From positions 806,001 through 870,000 of the forward strand of contig NZ_JACNYL010000001.1 of assembly GCF_014692525.1 (NCBI RefSeq): a DNA stretch of 64,000 bases, in the 5' to 3' direction. Positions 53,696 to 63,366 of the stretch are shown here, piece after piece; the stretch's first letter is position 1, and each line of letters begins with the position of its first letter. The position numbers were made by a program, and so were the translations under genes. Source of the DNA: Sphingobacterium chuzhouense (GTDB lineage Bacteria > Bacteroidota > Bacteroidia > Sphingobacteriales > Sphingobacteriaceae). The notes beneath the pieces are model-generated. The model was given only the letters and a program-made list of their open reading frames with translations, made no database searches and had not been told where the DNA came from.

Positions 53696-56484
53696 TATTT
53701 TAAAAGGTTAAGTGCTGTATCGAATGTATACGTTTTTTTCTTTTTCGTAGGCATTTCTACAACTTTCCCGTTGTACCGAAGTTTGAGAGGTTTGCCTGCA
53801 TTCGAACGTACAGCGATTGCTGTTAACTGATGATTTTCCCAAGTCAGGTCAATTTCAAAATTTCCACGCGCTTTGATACCGCGCACGGTTCCTCTGGAAA
53901 GTTCCCTGGGCAGCGCCGGCAAGATATCGACAAATGACGTATGGCTCTGTACCAACATCTCACCTATACCCGCCGCACCACCAAAGTTACCGTCAATCTG
54001 GAAAGGTGGATGGGCGTCGAACAGGTTCGGATAGGAACCTCCCGCTTTATCCGCAGGACGCAGTAACATCTTGATCATGGTATAGGTATGTTGTGCATCT
54101 TTCAGCCTCGCCCAAAAGTTGATCTTCCAAGCTAAGCTCCAGCCCGTACCATCGTCACCACGCATAATCAAGGATTTCTTTGCAGCCTCCACCATTTTCG
54201 GGGTGTCGTCCATATTAATTTCATTACCGGGATGTAATCCCCATAGATGCGACACGTGCCGATGTTTATTATCTGGATCATCGACGTCTTCCAACCATTC
54301 CTGCAACTGCCCATATTGCCCGATCTGGTTCGGTGCAATCTGCGGTAACATCGCTTGTATGGAGTCACGTAAAGATGCATCTTTTCCAACCAGTTTAGAA
54401 GACTCCGTGAACACATGAAATAGTGCCCGTATAATCTGGTGATCCATAGTTGGTCCTTTCACCAATCCACCATTTTCGGGGGAGTTAGAAGGCGTGCTAA
54501 CCAACCAGCCGGTTTTTTCGTCTTTTACCAGGAAGTCCTTGAAGAACAACGTAGCCCCTTTTATAATATCATAGTATTCGGCAATAACCTTCTTGTCTTG
54601 ATTAAACAAGTAATACTCCCAAAGATGAGTGACCAGCCATGCGCCGCCGGTCGGCCATATACCATGATTGGAATTATTGATCGGCGCTGTTCCACGCCAA
54701 ACATCGGTATTATGGTGAAGTACCCAACCACGCGCACCATAATATTCGCGCGCAGTTTCCTTACCTGCTTCGCTCAGTTCCCGAATCATTTGGAACAGCG
54801 AACCATGCAATTCACGGAGATTAAGCATCTCGGTCGCCCAATAGTTCATCTCCAAGTTGATGTTTGTTGTATACTTACTCCCCCAGGACGGTTCTAACCA
54901 AGGATTCCATATCCCTTGTAGATTCGCGGGGTGTGTTCCTTCACGCGCGCTCGCAATTTGTAGATAACGCCCAAACTGTATATATAATGCAATCAGATCG
55001 GGATCTTCCGCAGATACAAATCGCCTTAACCGTTCGTCCGTCGGTATTGCACGTTGCTCTTCTCCTCCGAGGTTTATACTAAATCTTTCAAATAGACTTC
55101 GATAATCCCGTTCATGGGTACGTTGTAGTTTCGAAAATGATTTCTTGCGTATTCTTTTATGGTGCCTTTGCGCCTTGCGTCCATAATCAGCTGTAAGTTG
55201 CTTGTAATCTCCATAGTTCGTGGCTCCTGTCAAGTACACGTCGGCCGTATTAGCCCCCTGTACATGCAATTGCCGATCTTGTTCGGTAACCGTTCCCCCA
55301 TCCAATTTAACGGTTAGAAACGAGGTTCCTTCCAGCGCTCCGCCTTTCACCTGAACGGTCATGGCTAGCGTATGGTCATCCAATTTCCATACCCGATGTT
55401 TTTGATGTTTCGTTTCCATCGATAAAGCGAAGGAAATCTGTCCCGGTTTATCTGCCGCCAAACGAATAGCAATGACATTATCCGGATAATTGGCAAAATA
55501 TGTCCGTTTATATTGTACATCGGCTTGCGTATAGGCTACTTCCGCTACGCCCCGCTCCAAATCCAAACTGCGCTCATACTGCTCTGTATCCCCGTCGGGA
55601 AATTGAAACTTCAAACTGCCAAAAGGTTGGTAGGAAGCTTGAAAAACACCGACTTTGGGTACATCCGCATCTTGTATCCAGTACTTCCATTGCCCGACCA
55701 GGGAAATAAACTTACCGTTTGCATTTTTAAGCCCGATCGGGTTACGGGTATCCTTATATCCCGAAATCCCGCCTTTTCCAGCGAGGTTAATCACTTGAAC
55801 AGCAACCACATTCTTCCCTTCCCGGAGATTTTCTTTTGGGATGTTGTACAAACGCTTTTCTTGGTCGCCTTTTTCGTGTCCCACCAAATGTCCATTGACA
55901 TACGTATAGTCGTCTTGCCGAACCCTATTTAAGTCGAGTTCCCAATCACTCGTTAAATCAGCAGCGGTTAAGGTAAATGTTGTTCTGAACCAGATGGCGC
56001 CATCAACTCCTTCCAGACCCATTTCTTCCCAACCCTCGTAGGATGGCACGGGAATCGTTGGCCATCCCACATCATCAAATTCGTAAGTGTAGGCGCCGTC
56101 TGTTTTTTTTCGCTCTGCACCAACACGTTCGAGCCAAAGCGTATTATCTTCTGTTTCGCTTTTCAACCCCATAAACTCGCGCATAGCAAGTTCTTCTGCT
56201 TCACGCTGCTTACCTTCTTCTAAAAGCAATCGAATGGTATCTAGATATTGGTACGCACCTGCTTTATTATAATTCCTCGGCTCACCCGTCCAAAGTGTTT
56301 CTTCGTTAAATTGTATCTCTTCTACGCTATCGCCACCAAATATCATCGCTCCCATGCGTCCATTTCCGATGGGTAGTGCTTCCACCCATTCACTAGCCGG
56401 TGCATTATACCGGAGTTTCTGCTGCGCTTGCAAATAGGCACTACTGAGGATAGATAAGGTGAGAAAGAAAAACGTTAAACGCAT
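53695..56484 (-). CDS. GH95 glycosidase with inserted GH2-like beta-sandwich
   Basis: 929 residues from ATG 56484, where the signal peptide (LTFFFLTLSILSSAYLQA) starts; a longer frame to 56508 would overlap the GH28 stop. GH95 motifs are NRxG-like GNGRMGAMIFGG near residue 40, INLEMNYWATEMLN, TPSNSPENGG (acid Glu), GTGWSLAWKINFWARL and FQIDGNFGGAAGIGE. Residues about 107-285 are an extra beta-sandwich like the GH2 sugar-binding domain (IWFRTTFTLTAADLTSDWELDLNRVRQDDYTYVNGHLVG), placed inside the N-terminal GH95 domain, which resumes at YQPFGSLKFQFPDG. GH95 enzymes are alpha-L-fucosidases or alpha-L-galactosidases, both sugars of pectin side chains. Confidence 0.88.
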   Translation of the reverse strand: MRLTFFFLTLSILSSAYLQAQQKLRYNAPASEWVEALPIGNGRMGAMIFGGDSVEEIQFNEETLWTGEPRNYNKAGAYQYLDTIRLLLEEGKQREAEELAMREFMGLKSETEDNTLWLERVGAERKKTDGAYTYEFDDVGWPTIPVPSYEGWEEMGLEGVDGAIWFRTTFTLTAADLTSDWELDLNRVRQDDYTYVNGHLVGHEKGDQEKRLYNIPKENLREGKNVVAVQVINLAGKGGISGYKDTRNPIGLKNANGKFISLVGQWKYWIQDADVPKVGVFQASYQPFGSLKFQFPDGDTEQYERSLDLERGVAEVAYTQADVQYKRTYFANYPDNVIAIRLAADKPGQISFALSMETKHQKHRVWKLDDHTLAMTVQVKGGALEGTSFLTVKLDGGTVTEQDRQLHVQGANTADVYLTGATNYGDYKQLTADYGRKAQRHHKRIRKKSFSKLQRTHERDYRSLFERFSINLGGEEQRAIPTDERLRRFVSAEDPDLIALYIQFGRYLQIASAREGTHPANLQGIWNPWLEPSWGSKYTTNINLEMNYWATEMLNLRELHGSLFQMIRELSEAGKETAREYYGARGWVLHHNTDVWRGTAPINNSNHGIWPTGGAWLVTHLWEYYLFNQDKKVIAEYYDIIKGATLFFKDFLVKDEKTGWLVSTPSNSPENGGLVKGPTMDHQIIRALFHVFTESSKLVGKDASLRDSIQAMLPQIAPNQIGQYGQLQEWLEDVDDPDNKHRHVSHLWGLHPGNEINMDDTPKMVEAAKKSLIMRGDDGTGWSLAWKINFWARLKDAQHTYTMIKMLLRPADKAGGSYPNLFDAHPPFQIDGNFGGAAGIGEMLVQSHTSFVDILPALPRELSRGTVRGIKARGNFEIDLTWENHQLTAIAVRSNAGKPLKLRYNGKVVEMPTKKKKTYTFDTALNLLK

Positions 56485-56488
56485 CGTG

Positions 56489-58069
56489 TTATTTCTTTTG
56501 CGCATCAATATTGTTGGTTAAGACTACGGACGACGTTGCCCCTGTAACCGTTTGCTGCACATTTTTAAAATTATTGCTGTGAATAAAGATCGCCTTATTT
56601 TCATCTCCGATAAGCTCGAGGAATGTATTCGTCCCGGCACTTGGGAAATTCTGCTGTATATTCGCATCCGTTACTTCTTCAAAGACCAACATCGGGCGAT
56701 CTGCCTTCGGTGAACGATTTTGGATTCCCGTGATATGAAGCTCTTGTACATTTGTTGCCTTGATGAAAGGTTCGTCAGCGACATCCACGTGTACATTGTT
56801 AAAGGAGATGTTTTTAGCGTTTTCAACTAAAAAACCAGCCTTCGATTGCATGTTGATATTGTTGAAACTCACATTTTCAACAGGCATCTCTTCCAAACCT
56901 AGTATCTGGCCAACCCGATTGGTTGTTCCGGCCATATCGCTGATATAGACATTTTTAAACAGCGGTGTACGCTCGCTAACAGGTTCTTCTTCCGTTTTTG
57001 CATATTGCATATTCAATACGATAGCTTGATCACGGATATTCCGCATGACGATATTGCTCACACGGATGTTTTCGACAACGCCACCACGGCCACGTGCCGT
57101 TTTGAGACGAATCCCGCGGTCCGTACCGTCGAACACGCAATTGGAAATCACAATATTCTTCACGCCACCGGACATTTCACTTCCAATCACGACACCGCCA
57201 TGTCCACGTAACATCGTACAATTGGTTATCGTATAATTCTCCGCCGGAATATTTACTTTACGGCCGGAACGGTCTTTCCCGGATTTAATGGTAATGCAAT
57301 CGTCCCCTACCGAGATATGGCAATTGGCAATATGGACATTGCTACAGGATTCGGGGTTAATACCGTCGGTATTAGGTGACGGCGGATTATCAATCGTAAC
57401 GCCATCCACCGTTACGTTATCGCAGTACTGTGGATTGACCGTCCAGAAAGGCGAATTCTGTATTTTGATATCCTTAATCTGTACGTTGTTACAACGAATA
57501 AACTGGATAAACGGTGGACGTAAAAATCCTCGTTCCACCCATCCTGGCAAGTCGGGTGCTAAGACGTCTTTGTTCAATCGCTTAAATTCCTTTTGCCATT
57601 TTGTCTCTTCTCCTTCTTTTTGGTTTCGGATGGTCACTTCAGAATAACCCCACCATTTTTTTCCATGCCCATCAATCAGGCCACGACCCACAATCGCAAT
57701 ATTTTCCACATCGACGGCATAGATCAAAGGTGAAAAGTTTGTTACTTCCGTACCTTCCCACCGGGATTCTACCATCGGTAGATAATGATCGAAATCATCA
57801 CTGAAATGCAGCTCTGCTCCGGCATCGATAAAAAGGGTGATATTACTTTTAAAGTGTATTGGTCCGGTAATATACTTCCCTGCCGGAAAATAGACCGTTC
57901 CACCACCTTTACTTGCTGCAGCATCAATAGCTTTGGCAATGGCGGCGGTATTCAACCCGGTGCTATCGTTGCTTCCGCCGTAATCCAATACGTTGTAAAA
58001 CTGTTGTGCTTGTACGGAGATTCCCATCGTGGCAATCATCAACCATAATGCAATAATTCCTTTCTTCAT
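56489..58069 (-). CDS. GH28 exo-polygalacturonase-type enzyme
   Basis: 526 residues: signal peptide (LWLMIATMGISVQAQ) and a parallel beta-helix with all GH28 motifs: NTDGI (Asp235), GDDC (Asp256/Asp257), GHGGVVIGSE (His290) and RGIRLKT (Arg321, Lys323). It hydrolyses alpha-1,4-galacturonan or the GalA-Rha bond of rhamnogalacturonan I. The start overlaps the upstream stop by one base (TAATG). A C-terminal stretch of about 100 residues after the helix (ELHITGIQNRSPKADRPMLVFEE) is not typical of short GH28s. Confidence 0.93.
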   Translation of the reverse strand: MKKGIIALWLMIATMGISVQAQQFYNVLDYGGSNDSTGLNTAAIAKAIDAAASKGGGTVYFPAGKYITGPIHFKSNITLFIDAGAELHFSDDFDHYLPMVESRWEGTEVTNFSPLIYAVDVENIAIVGRGLIDGHGKKWWGYSEVTIRNQKEGEETKWQKEFKRLNKDVLAPDLPGWVERGFLRPPFIQFIRCNNVQIKDIKIQNSPFWTVNPQYCDNVTVDGVTIDNPPSPNTDGINPESCSNVHIANCHISVGDDCITIKSGKDRSGRKVNIPAENYTITNCTMLRGHGGVVIGSEMSGGVKNIVISNCVFDGTDRGIRLKTARGRGGVVENIRVSNIVMRNIRDQAIVLNMQYAKTEEEPVSERTPLFKNVYISDMAGTTNRVGQILGLEEMPVENVSFNNINMQSKAGFLVENAKNISFNNVHVDVADEPFIKATNVQELHITGIQNRSPKADRPMLVFEEVTDANIQQNFPSAGTNTFLELIGDENKAIFIHSNNFKNVQQTVTGATSSVVLTNNIDAQKK

Positions 58070-59616
58070 TATCGTAAGTTAACTTTTAACGGTTTTAATT
58101 TTTTCGATTTAGCAACACGCTGACCATCCACATAGACGGTTAGTCCCTTTCCTTTTCCATATTGTTCACCACTTTCATCCCAATAGATATCGACTATTTT
58201 ATCTTTATACGAAACACCCTGCAAGGTAAAATAAGCCCATTGCCCCTGCGGAATAAGCGGCTTAAGCTCAAATCCGTTACGGAGTTGCGGCTTAAACCCG
58301 ATAAGGTCTTGGATCACGATATCGGCAAAGGTAGAGTGATTGTAAAACTTACTGCGAGGATGGTCACCTTTCAGCCAATAGCCGGTGCGTTCATCTTGGT
58401 ATTCACCGATGTACGGTTTGCCGTCCATGACATGGGATGCGGCATATTGTTGCACGGCCTCATAAAAATCAGCTTTGGTGATCTGTTTTCCGCGTTTATA
58501 ATCTGCCAAAAAGTTTGCCATTCCACGAAGTGTCTGTGTACTGGCGAAAGGCCAGATAGCGCCGTCCCATTCACATCCGTGACCAGAACCCCGCGTACGG
58601 AACGTTGGTTCTCTGCGTTCTGCTGTCGTCAATCCCCACGGTGCTTTAAAACCTGCGGCATCAACAACTTGTGACCACGCTTCGGCATACGAACGTTGGT
58701 CGGGAACAATGTGGAAGCCCCACGGGATAAACCCGATAGCTTCCCGTGCAGGATGCAAGCCCTTATTTTTTTCGACCCGTGTTTTAAAGAAGCTGTCTTT
58801 TTCATCCCAAAGGGAATCCAACAGCAACGTCTTTAATTGTGCCGCTTTCGTATCATAATTACGCTTCAGGCTATCATTGCCGACCATCTCTGCTATCGTC
58901 GATAGCGCTCGTGCATTGGCGAACATATAACTGTTAATCGTAGGACGCATATTTTCCTCTCTGCGTCCACCAGATACAGACTCTTCCATACCGTCCTTAA
59001 CATCATGCTGCCAAAACAAGCCGTTGTCCAACTGCCGTTCTTCTTCCCACTTTAGATAATCTTTATCTAAATCGTTTAAACGACTTGTTAGGTATTCCCG
59101 ATCGTTATCGACCATGTAATAGGCTAACAATGCATCGGCCAACCATGAGCTGAATTGGTGGAATCGCGGCCTACTTTCTCCTTTATCCGCGTGATATAAC
59201 CAAAAATCCACATACTCTTTCAAAAAATCATTATTCCGCAACCACCTCCCTTCATAGATATGATGTCCTAATGCACAACTGATTGCATTATATCGCGCGG
59301 CGTGCTTTACAGGCTCGATAAATTCCGTCACAATCGTGCCCTCCGGTGTCTCCTTGATGTGTTTTCGGTAAGACCACCACCGGAAATAATAGATCTCCTC
59401 TATCGCGCTATCCGGACAGGCAAACAACGGAATATTATCTTTCATCCAAGCTGCTGAACTTTTGTTATCAATCTTGTTGATAACTGCTTCATTATCCTGT
59501 CTGTTAAATTTATGGACATAGGTATCCAGCTTGGTGTTTAAATCCTCCTGTGCCGTTAAGGCTCCTGGTAAGAGGAACAGCAGCATACCTGCAAGTTTAT
59601 TTATCTTTATTTTCAT
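58069..59616 (-). CDS. (alpha/alpha)6-barrel glycosidase, MGH1/trehalase-like, family uncertain
   Basis: 515 residues from ATG 59616, chosen because a signal peptide (LAGMLLFLLPGALTAQ) starts there; the frame is open to 59718 inside the previous gene. Sequence features of a six-hairpin barrel: FRWWSYRKHIK, ARYNAISCALGHHIYEGRWL, RPTINSYMFANARALSTIA, and GHGCEWDGAIWPFASTQTL holding a probable catalytic Asp as in GH37/GH63-type enzymes. A small beta domain ends the protein (FELKPLIPQGQWAYFTLQGVSYKDKIVDIYWD). The substrate is unknown; operon context suggests a pectin-derived disaccharide. Confidence 0.7.
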   Translation of the reverse strand: MKIKINKLAGMLLFLLPGALTAQEDLNTKLDTYVHKFNRQDNEAVINKIDNKSSAAWMKDNIPLFACPDSAIEEIYYFRWWSYRKHIKETPEGTIVTEFIEPVKHAARYNAISCALGHHIYEGRWLRNNDFLKEYVDFWLYHADKGESRPRFHQFSSWLADALLAYYMVDNDREYLTSRLNDLDKDYLKWEEERQLDNGLFWQHDVKDGMEESVSGGRREENMRPTINSYMFANARALSTIAEMVGNDSLKRNYDTKAAQLKTLLLDSLWDEKDSFFKTRVEKNKGLHPAREAIGFIPWGFHIVPDQRSYAEAWSQVVDAAGFKAPWGLTTAERREPTFRTRGSGHGCEWDGAIWPFASTQTLRGMANFLADYKRGKQITKADFYEAVQQYAASHVMDGKPYIGEYQDERTGYWLKGDHPRSKFYNHSTFADIVIQDLIGFKPQLRNGFELKPLIPQGQWAYFTLQGVSYKDKIVDIYWDESGEQYGKGKGLTVYVDGQRVAKSKKLKPLKVNLR

Positions 59617-59626
59617 CGTTATTCTG

Positions 59627-62377
59627 TTACAGTTTAGTTTCTTCATAATACCCAAACAGATCGTCCATATCATCGCCTTGGTTATCCACATCGGCGTTGT
59701 AGGCATGTTGAAGCTCATCGTCGGATATAAATCCTAATATCAACGCCTCTCCTTTCGGTATTTTGAGCTCATTTTTTCCTTTCGGAAACGAATACGTATG
59801 GATATCCAACATCGGCATATATTGTATACGCAGTGCATTTCGAACCTTGGCTTCCGCCTGTCCGTAGTCGTTGGCAGAGGCATCAATTTCTAATACGGGT
59901 TTAGGTGCAAACACCTTATCTGTATTATTAAAGTATCCGACTAATACTTTCACATTTTGGTCACTTTCAAATACCAGCGTCGTTCCGTTTAATTTCTGTT
60001 CCTCCGAATTTATCATGACGGCTTTCATGCCTTCCAGTTCGTTTGCAAGATGGGTAACCACCAGTTCTTGATCCAAATGTAGTTTCGCACCTTTTTTCAA
60101 CGTTGCATATTGTACGTCGGTCTTCACTTGAACTTCTTTTTCCCGGAGTAATTTACGTTCTTCTTTTGATGTTCCTGCTGCCGATGCTATCGAATCTATT
60201 GCTTGCCGAAAATTCTGTAGTTCGGTTTTGAAAACAGGCAACATTTCCGTCCAGTGTTTAAAGGTTGCATCTACGCCCCGCATCGGAATCTTCCGTTGCT
60301 TTGTTTGCATGCTATTGGCATAGAGATAGGTATCCGTTGTCAAATCTGTCAGCGCTCTATACGCTTCTACACTTTTTTCTAAGTCCGGTATTGCCTTACG
60401 CAGAGATTCTACGTCCTCCGTATACTTATACTCCAATAACTGAATAGCAGACTTTACTTTGAAGCTATAATGTTCGGCAAGTGCTTGATGTATATAGATA
60501 TCATTTATCAAACGCTGAAACTCCTCTTTATTCCTGTTGGCAGCCTGCTGAATCCCGTCTATTGCCTGTACGGCTTTATTGGCATGGGCGACAATCTCGT
60601 CCGCAACACGCAAAGGTGTTTCACCGATATGCTGCTCGCCTTTGAATTCCTTTTCGGCATATTCGATGATCATTTCCCCTTCGGGTGCTTCCGATTCGTA
60701 AAGCAACGTAAAGAGTCCATATCGATAAGGGTTGATAAGCTGCGTCATCAGCATACCCAGCGAAGAGGTTTGGCGATTACCGTCTGTAATACCAAAACGT
60801 CGAAGAATCTTAGGTGATATTTCTCCAATTTCGTCCAACGCTGTCAGGAGTCTGGTTGCATCTTTCTTTGAAACACCGTAATATTCGCTTAATAAAGACG
60901 ACCAATAGGCTTTTTCTTCCGATTCGGGGCGATCAGCTTTCCACGCATAACGTGCCCATGCTTTATACCATATCCAGTCGCGTTCCACCTGCAACAAGCG
61001 TTTTTCTGTCTTATCCGCCGTATACGGCCAATCCCAGTAAGAAGCTTGCGGATACAAATGTAGTCCATTGGAGAAATGGATGTCGTGCATTGATTTCACC
61101 GATTTCTGTATAAAATCGGGAGCGGCATATCTAAACGGTTCCAGGTTTGCTAAGATATGTACGTTCTGTATGTGTACCGTACCGATACTACCCAACGTTT
61201 GATGAAGTTCTGCCCATTTTCCGCGAGTTTCGTAAGTCGTAAGGGCTTCTCCATTAAACTTCGCCATCGTATACAAATTCTTATAAATCGGTAACGCCTC
61301 CTTCATTACGGCTGGTGCATCGGTATCATGAGCCCGCAATATAATCGGCGGTTCCAGCTCACTGCGTATAGCACCTAAACCATCTTTGACACCGGGGATA
61401 ATCGTTTTTGTAAACCAATCGATATCATCCTGCCCTACGCCTTCCATCGCCTCCCCCAATGTAACCAGCAGCCCTACATTCGGATACTTCTCGACAAATG
61501 CAGCAATGGATTTACGCGTATAATCTTCTATCAGCGGTGTAATGACGCGGTTTCTTTCCTGCGTTTTTAAACCATGCTTGTCTGCAAAGGGTTTTGGGAG
61601 CAGAATATTGTAAAACATCTGAATGACCCAGATCCCCCGCTTATTCGCCTCTTCTGTTAAGAACCGATAAATCTCTTCATTCTTAGCGAATGTTTCGTCG
61701 TCCACTTCCAGCGCATAAGGGTAGTCTTTCAATTTCACCAATGACGAAAAGGGATGTCCGTTCCACAAATACAACGTATTGTAGCGGTTTTCCAACATCA
61801 TATCCAGATACTGTATCCATAATTCCTTGTCATAGAACCATGGAAACAAATCTTCGGTATAAGGATATTCGTATACATCACGTCCGGGTAGATATTCGGT
61901 TTTCTGCATACCGATAGCCGTTCCACGCAACACCATTTCCGGCCCGTCCGTGTAAGAAACGGCTTTATCATCGTAAAATGCATTCTTTAGCGCTTTTTCA
62001 CATCCATACAACAGTCCCGTTTCATCTTTTCCGACAATAATTAACGGAGATTTTTTATCTTTTCTATAGACAAGGAATGATTCTTTGTCTTTTAAGCTCT
62101 CTAACAGCGTTGTAGGAACAAATCCCTCCCAATGTTCTGTTGCTCCCAATACGCCCAACACAAGGTCATCTTTTTTCAATGATGTTTCTGCAAAACGGAA
62201 CACGGATGATGGTTGACCTGTAGCGTTGACCATTTTATCAACGGCATACTGCAACCGTTGCTCATTCGTCACAGCGTTTTCGGCATAAAGGATGCGGACA
62301 GGCGCAGCAATTAAATCTGCCAGACCTACCAATCCACATAAGTAAAACACGAAAATATACCTAAAAAAACCCTTCAT
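59627..62377 (-). CDS. Alpha-glucuronidase-like TIM-barrel glycosidase, family uncertain
   Basis: 916 residues: signal peptide (FVFYLCGLVGLADLIA), an N-terminal alpha/beta domain (residues about 25-140) like the one before the barrel in GH67/GH20-type enzymes (DDLVLGVLGATEHWEGF, LIIVGKDETGLLYGCEKAL), a TIM barrel at about 150-500 (LWIQYLDMMLENRYNTLYLWNGHP, GLLVTLGEAMEGVGQDD, IILRAHDTDAP) and a long helical C-terminal part ending in an acidic tail (DVDNQGDDMDDLFGYYEE). Glu in TLGEAMEG is a candidate acid. It may be an alpha-galacturonidase or alpha-glucuronidase, for example of the GH138 or GH115 kind; no family is certain. First gene of the operon. Confidence 0.6.
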   Translation of the reverse strand: MKGFFRYIFVFYLCGLVGLADLIAAPVRILYAENAVTNEQRLQYAVDKMVNATGQPSSVFRFAETSLKKDDLVLGVLGATEHWEGFVPTTLLESLKDKESFLVYRKDKKSPLIIVGKDETGLLYGCEKALKNAFYDDKAVSYTDGPEMVLRGTAIGMQKTEYLPGRDVYEYPYTEDLFPWFYDKELWIQYLDMMLENRYNTLYLWNGHPFSSLVKLKDYPYALEVDDETFAKNEEIYRFLTEEANKRGIWVIQMFYNILLPKPFADKHGLKTQERNRVITPLIEDYTRKSIAAFVEKYPNVGLLVTLGEAMEGVGQDDIDWFTKTIIPGVKDGLGAIRSELEPPIILRAHDTDAPAVMKEALPIYKNLYTMAKFNGEALTTYETRGKWAELHQTLGSIGTVHIQNVHILANLEPFRYAAPDFIQKSVKSMHDIHFSNGLHLYPQASYWDWPYTADKTEKRLLQVERDWIWYKAWARYAWKADRPESEEKAYWSSLLSEYYGVSKKDATRLLTALDEIGEISPKILRRFGITDGNRQTSSLGMLMTQLINPYRYGLFTLLYESEAPEGEMIIEYAEKEFKGEQHIGETPLRVADEIVAHANKAVQAIDGIQQAANRNKEEFQRLINDIYIHQALAEHYSFKVKSAIQLLEYKYTEDVESLRKAIPDLEKSVEAYRALTDLTTDTYLYANSMQTKQRKIPMRGVDATFKHWTEMLPVFKTELQNFRQAIDSIASAAGTSKEERKLLREKEVQVKTDVQYATLKKGAKLHLDQELVVTHLANELEGMKAVMINSEEQKLNGTTLVFESDQNVKVLVGYFNNTDKVFAPKPVLEIDASANDYGQAEAKVRNALRIQYMPMLDIHTYSFPKGKNELKIPKGEALILGFISDDELQHAYNADVDNQGDDMDDLFGYYEETKL

Positions 62378-62471
62378 CTTTCTTCTTTTCTCTCTTGATT
62401 AATCCGCCCTCTTCTAAGCGGAAAAGTATTATAAAAAACCTAAACATAGATACACGTCTATATTGGTTATC

Positions 62472-62537
62472 CAAAACAACAATTAATATCGGTATTTTTC
62501 CTCTGTATAATTATCTAATTATTACAGAATGTTATCA
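62472..62537 (-). promoter_or_regulatory. AraC-type tandem operator and -7 box (exo-enzyme operon 62377-50204)
   Basis: Distal element TTACAGAATGTTATCA at 62522-62537, proximal CTCTGTATAATTATCT at 62501-62516 (21 bp apart). At the fixed distance the minus strand has TTGTTTTG (62479-62472), one base off TAnnTTTG. It is the weakest of the eight by sequence but keeps the exact spacing. The rest of the gap up to 62704 holds nothing else that I recognise. Confidence 0.6.
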
Positions 62538-62704
62538 TCTGAACCTTTCATAACATGGACGTTACAGATAAAAGAAGCGAACATGCTATAGTAAAAGCCA
62601 TTCTTTTCAGACCATATAATCTTTTTATTTTTTGCAAATCCCTTTTTTATTTTTCAACTTTAGCATTCCATTGGGGAAAAATTATTTTAGTTATCTCAAA
62701 ACTT

Positions 62705-63301
62705 ATGTTAAAAAAACTCTTGTTTTTCGCTTTTATCGTATCGACAACCACACTTTTTGGACAAAATAAACGGATGTTGCCGTACGCCATCCAAGAAGGC
62801 ACATTGAACGAGCAATTCAACAATCTCAGCAATTTGTCTAGATCACAGGATGCCGATTTCAAACTCATCCGTCGTACAAATCTGGAAATCGTACGAAAAA
62901 ATGTATTGGACTCGATCTCTCGATATCAAAAAGAGATTGCGACGCTTAAGGCAAATTCTTCCTCTTCGACAGGCACCATCAGTTCTCTGCGGGATTCGGT
63001 TACCACATTGGATGCCGCATTGCAAGCCGAACAACATAAAACGAATAGCATTTCCTTTCTCGGTATTGATTTTGCAAAAGGATCTTACCACACCATGGTG
63101 TGGAGCATCATTATCGTCTTCGTATTGGCATTTTTAATAACGTTAGCTTCTTTCAGAAAAGCAAAAGTAGATACGAACGAGCATAAGAAAACTTCAGAAC
63201 AATTGCAGGAAGAACTGCAAGCATTGCGCAAGAAATCATTGGAAAAAGAGCAGCAGTTAAAGCGTCAGTTGCTCGACGAACAAATGAAGCGGAATTCATA
63301 A
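62705..63301 (+). CDS. Exported/membrane coiled-coil protein of unknown function
   Basis: 198 residues from ATG 62705 (signal peptide MLKKLLFFAFIVSTTTLFGQ); the frame is open upstream to 62555 but without signal. A periplasmic helical part (LNEQFNNLSNLSRSQDADFKLIRRTNLEIVRKNVLDSI), a conserved SISFLGIDFAKGSYHTMVWSIIIVFVLAFLITLASF membrane segment (about residues 118-150) and a cytosolic coiled coil (SEQLQEELQALRKKSLEKEQQLKRQLLDEQMKR). Relatives in Bacteroidota are often mislabelled as a tRNA methyltransferase, but no such domain is present. Confidence 0.75.
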   Translation: MLKKLLFFAFIVSTTTLFGQNKRMLPYAIQEGTLNEQFNNLSNLSRSQDADFKLIRRTNLEIVRKNVLDSISRYQKEIATLKANSSSSTGTISSLRDSVTTLDAALQAEQHKTNSISFLGIDFAKGSYHTMVWSIIIVFVLAFLITLASFRKAKVDTNEHKKTSEQLQEELQALRKKSLEKEQQLKRQLLDEQMKRNS

Positions 63302-63366
63302 GACGCCTGTTTTTTATAACCATAGTTAAAAAGGAATAACTGATCAAACAATGATTATTTCTGAAC

